In this document: positions 53,065 through 53,990 of the stretch, one piece after another
Layout: every line of letters starts with the position of its first letter
Numbering within the stretch: the first letter of the stretch is position 1
Virus record (IMG/VR): IMGVR_UViG_3300036766_001883
Coordinates: 1 to 53,990 of that record
Origin: a virus
Length of the DNA: 53,990 nt
Strand: one strand, 5' to 3'
Notes under the pieces: generated by a model
Told to the model about the DNA's origin: nothing
What the model saw: the letters and a program-made list of their open reading frames with translations, nothing else
The model's database searches: none
Made by a program: the position numbers and the translations under genes

Positions 53065-53990
53065 TCGAGATGCGACATGTAGATGAGTTCCTTTCAGACT
53101 CACCACCCGCAGCGCTGGTGGATAGTGCGCGCGTGCAAGATCGGTGGAACGCGGAATACTACAACCCGCGGTACCTTCGCTTGTCCGATCACCTTGACTC
53201 TGTCACCGATGAGTTGAACCTTGTGCCGCTGTCAGCTGTTGCAAGACTCTCGGAAGAGACTTGCGATCCTTCGCGGGGCCCGGGGGCGAGCTTCCGATAC
53301 GTTGAGATAAGCGACATCGGGATAGGAGTAGCGTCGACGCGTTTTACCGAAGTCCCACGCGCCGCAGCGCCTAGTCGCGCTCGCATGGTTCTGCGAGCAG
53401 GTGACATTCTCGTGGCGACAGTCCGGGTCAACCGTGGTGCAGTTGCCATGGTAACCCCCGACATCTGTCCCGCCGTGGGAAGCACAGGACTCGCCGTCGT
53501 GCGGGTGTCTGGAGCGGATGAGCATTTTGTCCTCACATGCCTGATGGCTAGCCATGCTAACGCGCAGCTCATGCAGCTAAGCGTCAACAGCATGTACCCA
53601 GCGGTTCGTTCTCCCGATGTCCTGACCGTGAGGATACCGCTTCTCAGCAAGTCGGCCCAGCGTGTCATCGGTGATAAAGTTCGGCGGGCGCAGCGGCAGC
53701 GGCTGGCGGCCGTCGGCAAGCGTCGTCTCGTCCTGGAGATCAGGGAGGGCAGTGGCCGAGGATATCGCGGGACGGAGAACAAGGTCATGAAACGATTCCT
53801 GTTCCGTGCGGATTGTTTCTTTCGAGCGGACAGTATCGATGAGGCTTTTGAATTGCTCGGGAGGCACTTCCTAGCCTTGGCCACTGGGGATGACCGCGGT
53901 CCAGAGTTCGTCGGTCAGATGAATATTGAGCCTGCAGACTGCTCGCCGGCGGGGGATAGCAGGGGCCAATCGTGTGATATAATGGACTCG
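53061..53990 (+). CDS. hsdS: Specificity subunit (HsdS), truncated and fused to the repeat
   Basis: A frame starting at TTG (TTGA overlap with hsdM). Residues 1-205 form one HsdS half: a target-recognition domain (WNAEYYNPRYLRLSDHLDSV; RYVEISDIGIGVASTRF; LRAGDILVATVRVNRGAVAM; MYPAVRSPDVLTVRIPLLS) ending in the first residues of the coiled spacer (IGDKVRRAQRQR). At base 53693 the frame enters copy B of the repeat without a break and continues as the tail of the 49808 protein. A normal HsdS of about 400 residues has two such halves; here the second is lost. In the circle the fusion would stop at base 196, about 332 residues. Confidence 0.75.
   Translation, partial: MIEMRHVDEFLSDSPPAALVDSARVQDRWNAEYYNPRYLRLSDHLDSVTDELNLVPLSAVARLSEETCDPSRGPGASFRYVEISDIGIGVASTRFTEVPRAAAPSRARMVLRAGDILVATVRVNRGAVAMVTPDICPAVGSTGLAVVRVSGADEHFVLTCLMASHANAQLMQLSVNSMYPAVRSPDVLTVRIPLLSKSAQRVIGDKVRRAQRQRLAAVGKRRLVLEIREGSGRGYRGTENKVMKRFLFRADCFFRADSIDEAFELLGRHFLALATGDDRGPEFVGQMNIEPADCSPAGDSRGQSCDIMDS
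53693..53990. repeat. 298-bp direct repeat, copy B
   Basis: Second copy of the block at 50002-50299, base for base. Its last 127 bases are also the first 127 of the window. It begins right inside hsdS, at a short GCGGCAGCGGCTGG sequence that suits both genes, which could be a microhomology junction or an assembly join. Confidence 0.95.

Noticed and set aside
50300-53692. A complete type I restriction-modification system
   Set aside because: Only hsdM and half of hsdS are present; there is no hsdR or helicase-nuclease gene.

Overview
The window is a nearly complete genome of a temperate, long-tailed phage with a non-contractile tail (siphovirus-like), assembled from high-GC DNA. The first 127 bases are repeated exactly at the end of the window, so it reads as a circle of about 53,863 bp. 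There is no DNA polymerase, RNA polymerase or tail sheath gene. A tape measure, a tail tube, a tyrosine integrase and a tRNA-derived attP are present. The host is not identified. The attP core (34041-34085) is the 3' part of a proline tRNA gene with anticodon UGG, and it is the best handle for host matching. Palindromes of a bacterial-chromosome type lie between some phage genes and also point to a high-GC bacterial host.

Layout. 128-3461: a methyltransferase C-terminal piece, small terminase, and a large terminase split into ATPase and nuclease genes by an HNH endonuclease ORF. 3733-12771: head module (portal, minor head protein, small genes, scaffold, major capsid, head fibre, connector and tail-completion genes). 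12982-30791: tail module (tube, chaperones, tape measure, hub, receptor-binding proteins), interrupted by a reverse-strand secreted-protein gene and a reverse-strand HNH gene. 30868-32805: putative holin, M15 endolysin, another reverse HNH gene, and a strong terminator ending the late region. 32918-35446: a control and integration module with two strong promoters, attP and integrase. 35443-42727: recombination genes (an annealing-like protein, SbcD- and SbcC-like nuclease, RNase H) among small zinc-ribbon proteins. 43049-44794: a likely replication origin with five GTGAC sites one helical turn apart, then a replication initiator and a DnaC-like loader. 44867-50341: RuvC-like resolvase, ASCH protein, a possible lipoprotein, a fourth HNH gene and many small accessory genes.

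50002-53990 is an island of about 3.7 kb flanked by 298-bp direct repeats. It holds the ParB half of a ParB-methyltransferase, a lower-GC hsdM and an incomplete hsdS. The methyltransferase half of the ParB gene lies on the far side of the second repeat, at the start of the window. The island may be a real insertion or switch, or an assembly chimera. It also makes the apparent circularity ambiguous.

The most distinctive regulatory signal is a family of leader cassettes before structural genes (portal, the gene at 6910, tail tube, the tail gene at 21348). Each has a small hairpin followed at once by an intrinsic terminator with a conserved tail, and two have a consensus promoter. The hairpin stems of the first two show a compensatory base change. 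They may be attenuators or antitermination elements governing late expression.
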